64,000 nucleotides of DNA. It comes from Osedax fenrisi (taxonomy: Eukaryota > Annelida > Polychaeta > Sabellida > Siboglinidae). The position numbers and the translations under genes are program-made. The first letter of the stretch is position 1. Every line of letters starts with the position of its first letter. This document shows positions 63,405 to 64,000 of the stretch, in pieces. Below the pieces are notes generated by a model. It did no database searches, had not been told where the DNA came from, and saw only the letters and a list, made by a program, of their open reading frames with translations. The stretch lies in NCBI GenBank assembly GCA_964019155.1, contig OZ025244.1:29819468-29883467 (forward strand), written 5' to 3'.

Positions 63405-64000
63405 TACCCAACTAAAAATTAATTAATTTTAGATTTATCCTGTTCTCTACCCTCTTATCAGCTCTTCTCACTAATTTATATGATAAAGTAACCTTGACTC
63501 TACTTTCTACTGACCACTCTTCCTCTCCCCATATATTAGCTAACTTTCGTCCACTCACACCTCCCGTTTCCTTGTGGATGGTATGGACTAGTTCTACTTT
63601 GGATAATCCCAAATAATTTACATAGTTCTTCAACTATTTCTGAAAAGTTCCTGCCCTGGTCAGTGTATCCTCTGTAAGGTTCCAACATTAAAAATCCACC
63701 CTTTCCATCAGTATTTTCTTGCAATAGTAATCGCTAGTTGATTACGTGTTGGTATTGCTATAACAGCCTATATTTCGTATATGCATCCGTTACTACCAAA
63801 ACACTTTATATCCCATCTGATGCTTTACGAAATCCAAAAATAATAATTGCAATGGTCTTGTCGCTGACAATGACCTCTGCTCAATTTTCGGCATCCTCCC
63901 ATTATTCTTACTAATTTGACATATCCTACTATTCCTAACATAATCCTTAACATTCATATACATTCCTACCCATGTATAAAATAAATTCACCCCCATATAC
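63405..64000 (-). mobile_element. Ty3/Gypsy integrase fragment, runs off the right edge
   Basis: From the right: VKDYVRNSRICQISKNNGRM, the C..C half of the zinc-binding HHCC module. Next, PLQLLFLDFVKHQMGYKVF, the start of the catalytic core with its first Asp (normally P.....DF.GP). Then TDQGRNFSEI, FGIIQSRTSPYHPQGNGRCE, the second half of the core with Asp and the final Glu. A frame break and a missing section lie at about 63725-63793. Downstream, a basic VKVTLSYKLVRRADKRVE frame may be the C-terminal part. No LTR was seen, and the rest of the element lies beyond the window. Confidence 0.85.

Noticed and set aside
63412..63633. Stand-alone gene with a VKVTLSYKLVRRADKRVE peptide
   Set aside because: It directly follows the Gypsy integrase core on the same strand and is probably its frameshifted C-terminal region.

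Overview
This window is non-coding-rich nuclear DNA from an animal (metazoan) genome with extreme A/T bias. The evidence is spliced genes with canonical GT/AG introns, several non-LTR retrotransposon families, tRNA-derived SINEs, a Gypsy integrase fragment, TA-flanked MITE-like elements and very dense (TA)n microsatellites. There is no sign of bacterial, organellar or viral gene organisation. I cannot fix the phylum from sequence reading alone.

Two spliced genes could be assembled by hand, both on the minus strand, and neither is visible as a long ORF. (1) 30254 down to 24231 is an essentially complete nine-exon TANGO2 (NRDE-family) orthologue: Met-Cys start, NRDE motif, EGGTW block, SN..LETPW block and the C-terminal ILVD-type block. 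Only the exon 6 / exon 7 junction is unresolved. (2) 8921 down to 2097 is a probable gene for a small secreted, cysteine-rich protein of unknown family: signal-peptide exon, two glycosylatable-looking middle exons, two cysteine-rich exons and a short terminal exon, with mostly matching splice phases. A possible relative of its first exon lies at 18256-18372.

The rest is repeats. Left part (1-24200): palindromic and (TA)n repeats, a MITE-like element split by a CR1/L2-type LINE (4831-7665), a 340-bp pure (ATT)n tract growing out of a LINE 3' tail (11295-11635), a LINE fragment (12130-12850), two head-to-head SINE pairs (13.1-13.4 kb and 22.1-22.7 kb), a 2.2-kb decayed LINE (19375-21585) that abuts a near-perfect 49-bp foldback. 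Middle (24200-36900): TANGO2, a SINE and an inverted repeat in its introns, a complete SINE at 31.9 kb, a TA-flanked MITE (33023-33621) and a 22-bp inverted repeat around 34.7-35.3 kb.

Right part (36900-64000): a 32-bp-stem hairpin immediately before a 3.1-kb, 16-bp-unit minisatellite (37001-40090) with 176-bp higher-order structure, open in all three forward frames; then LINE fragments at 42.2, 44.9, 49.1, 51.0, 55.6, 56.8 and 59.6 kb, a composite of the same MITE family (51713-54280), a possible Tc1-like transposase remnant (62.9 kb) and a Ty3/Gypsy integrase fragment running off the right edge. All LINE and integrase reading frames are broken, so none looks active.
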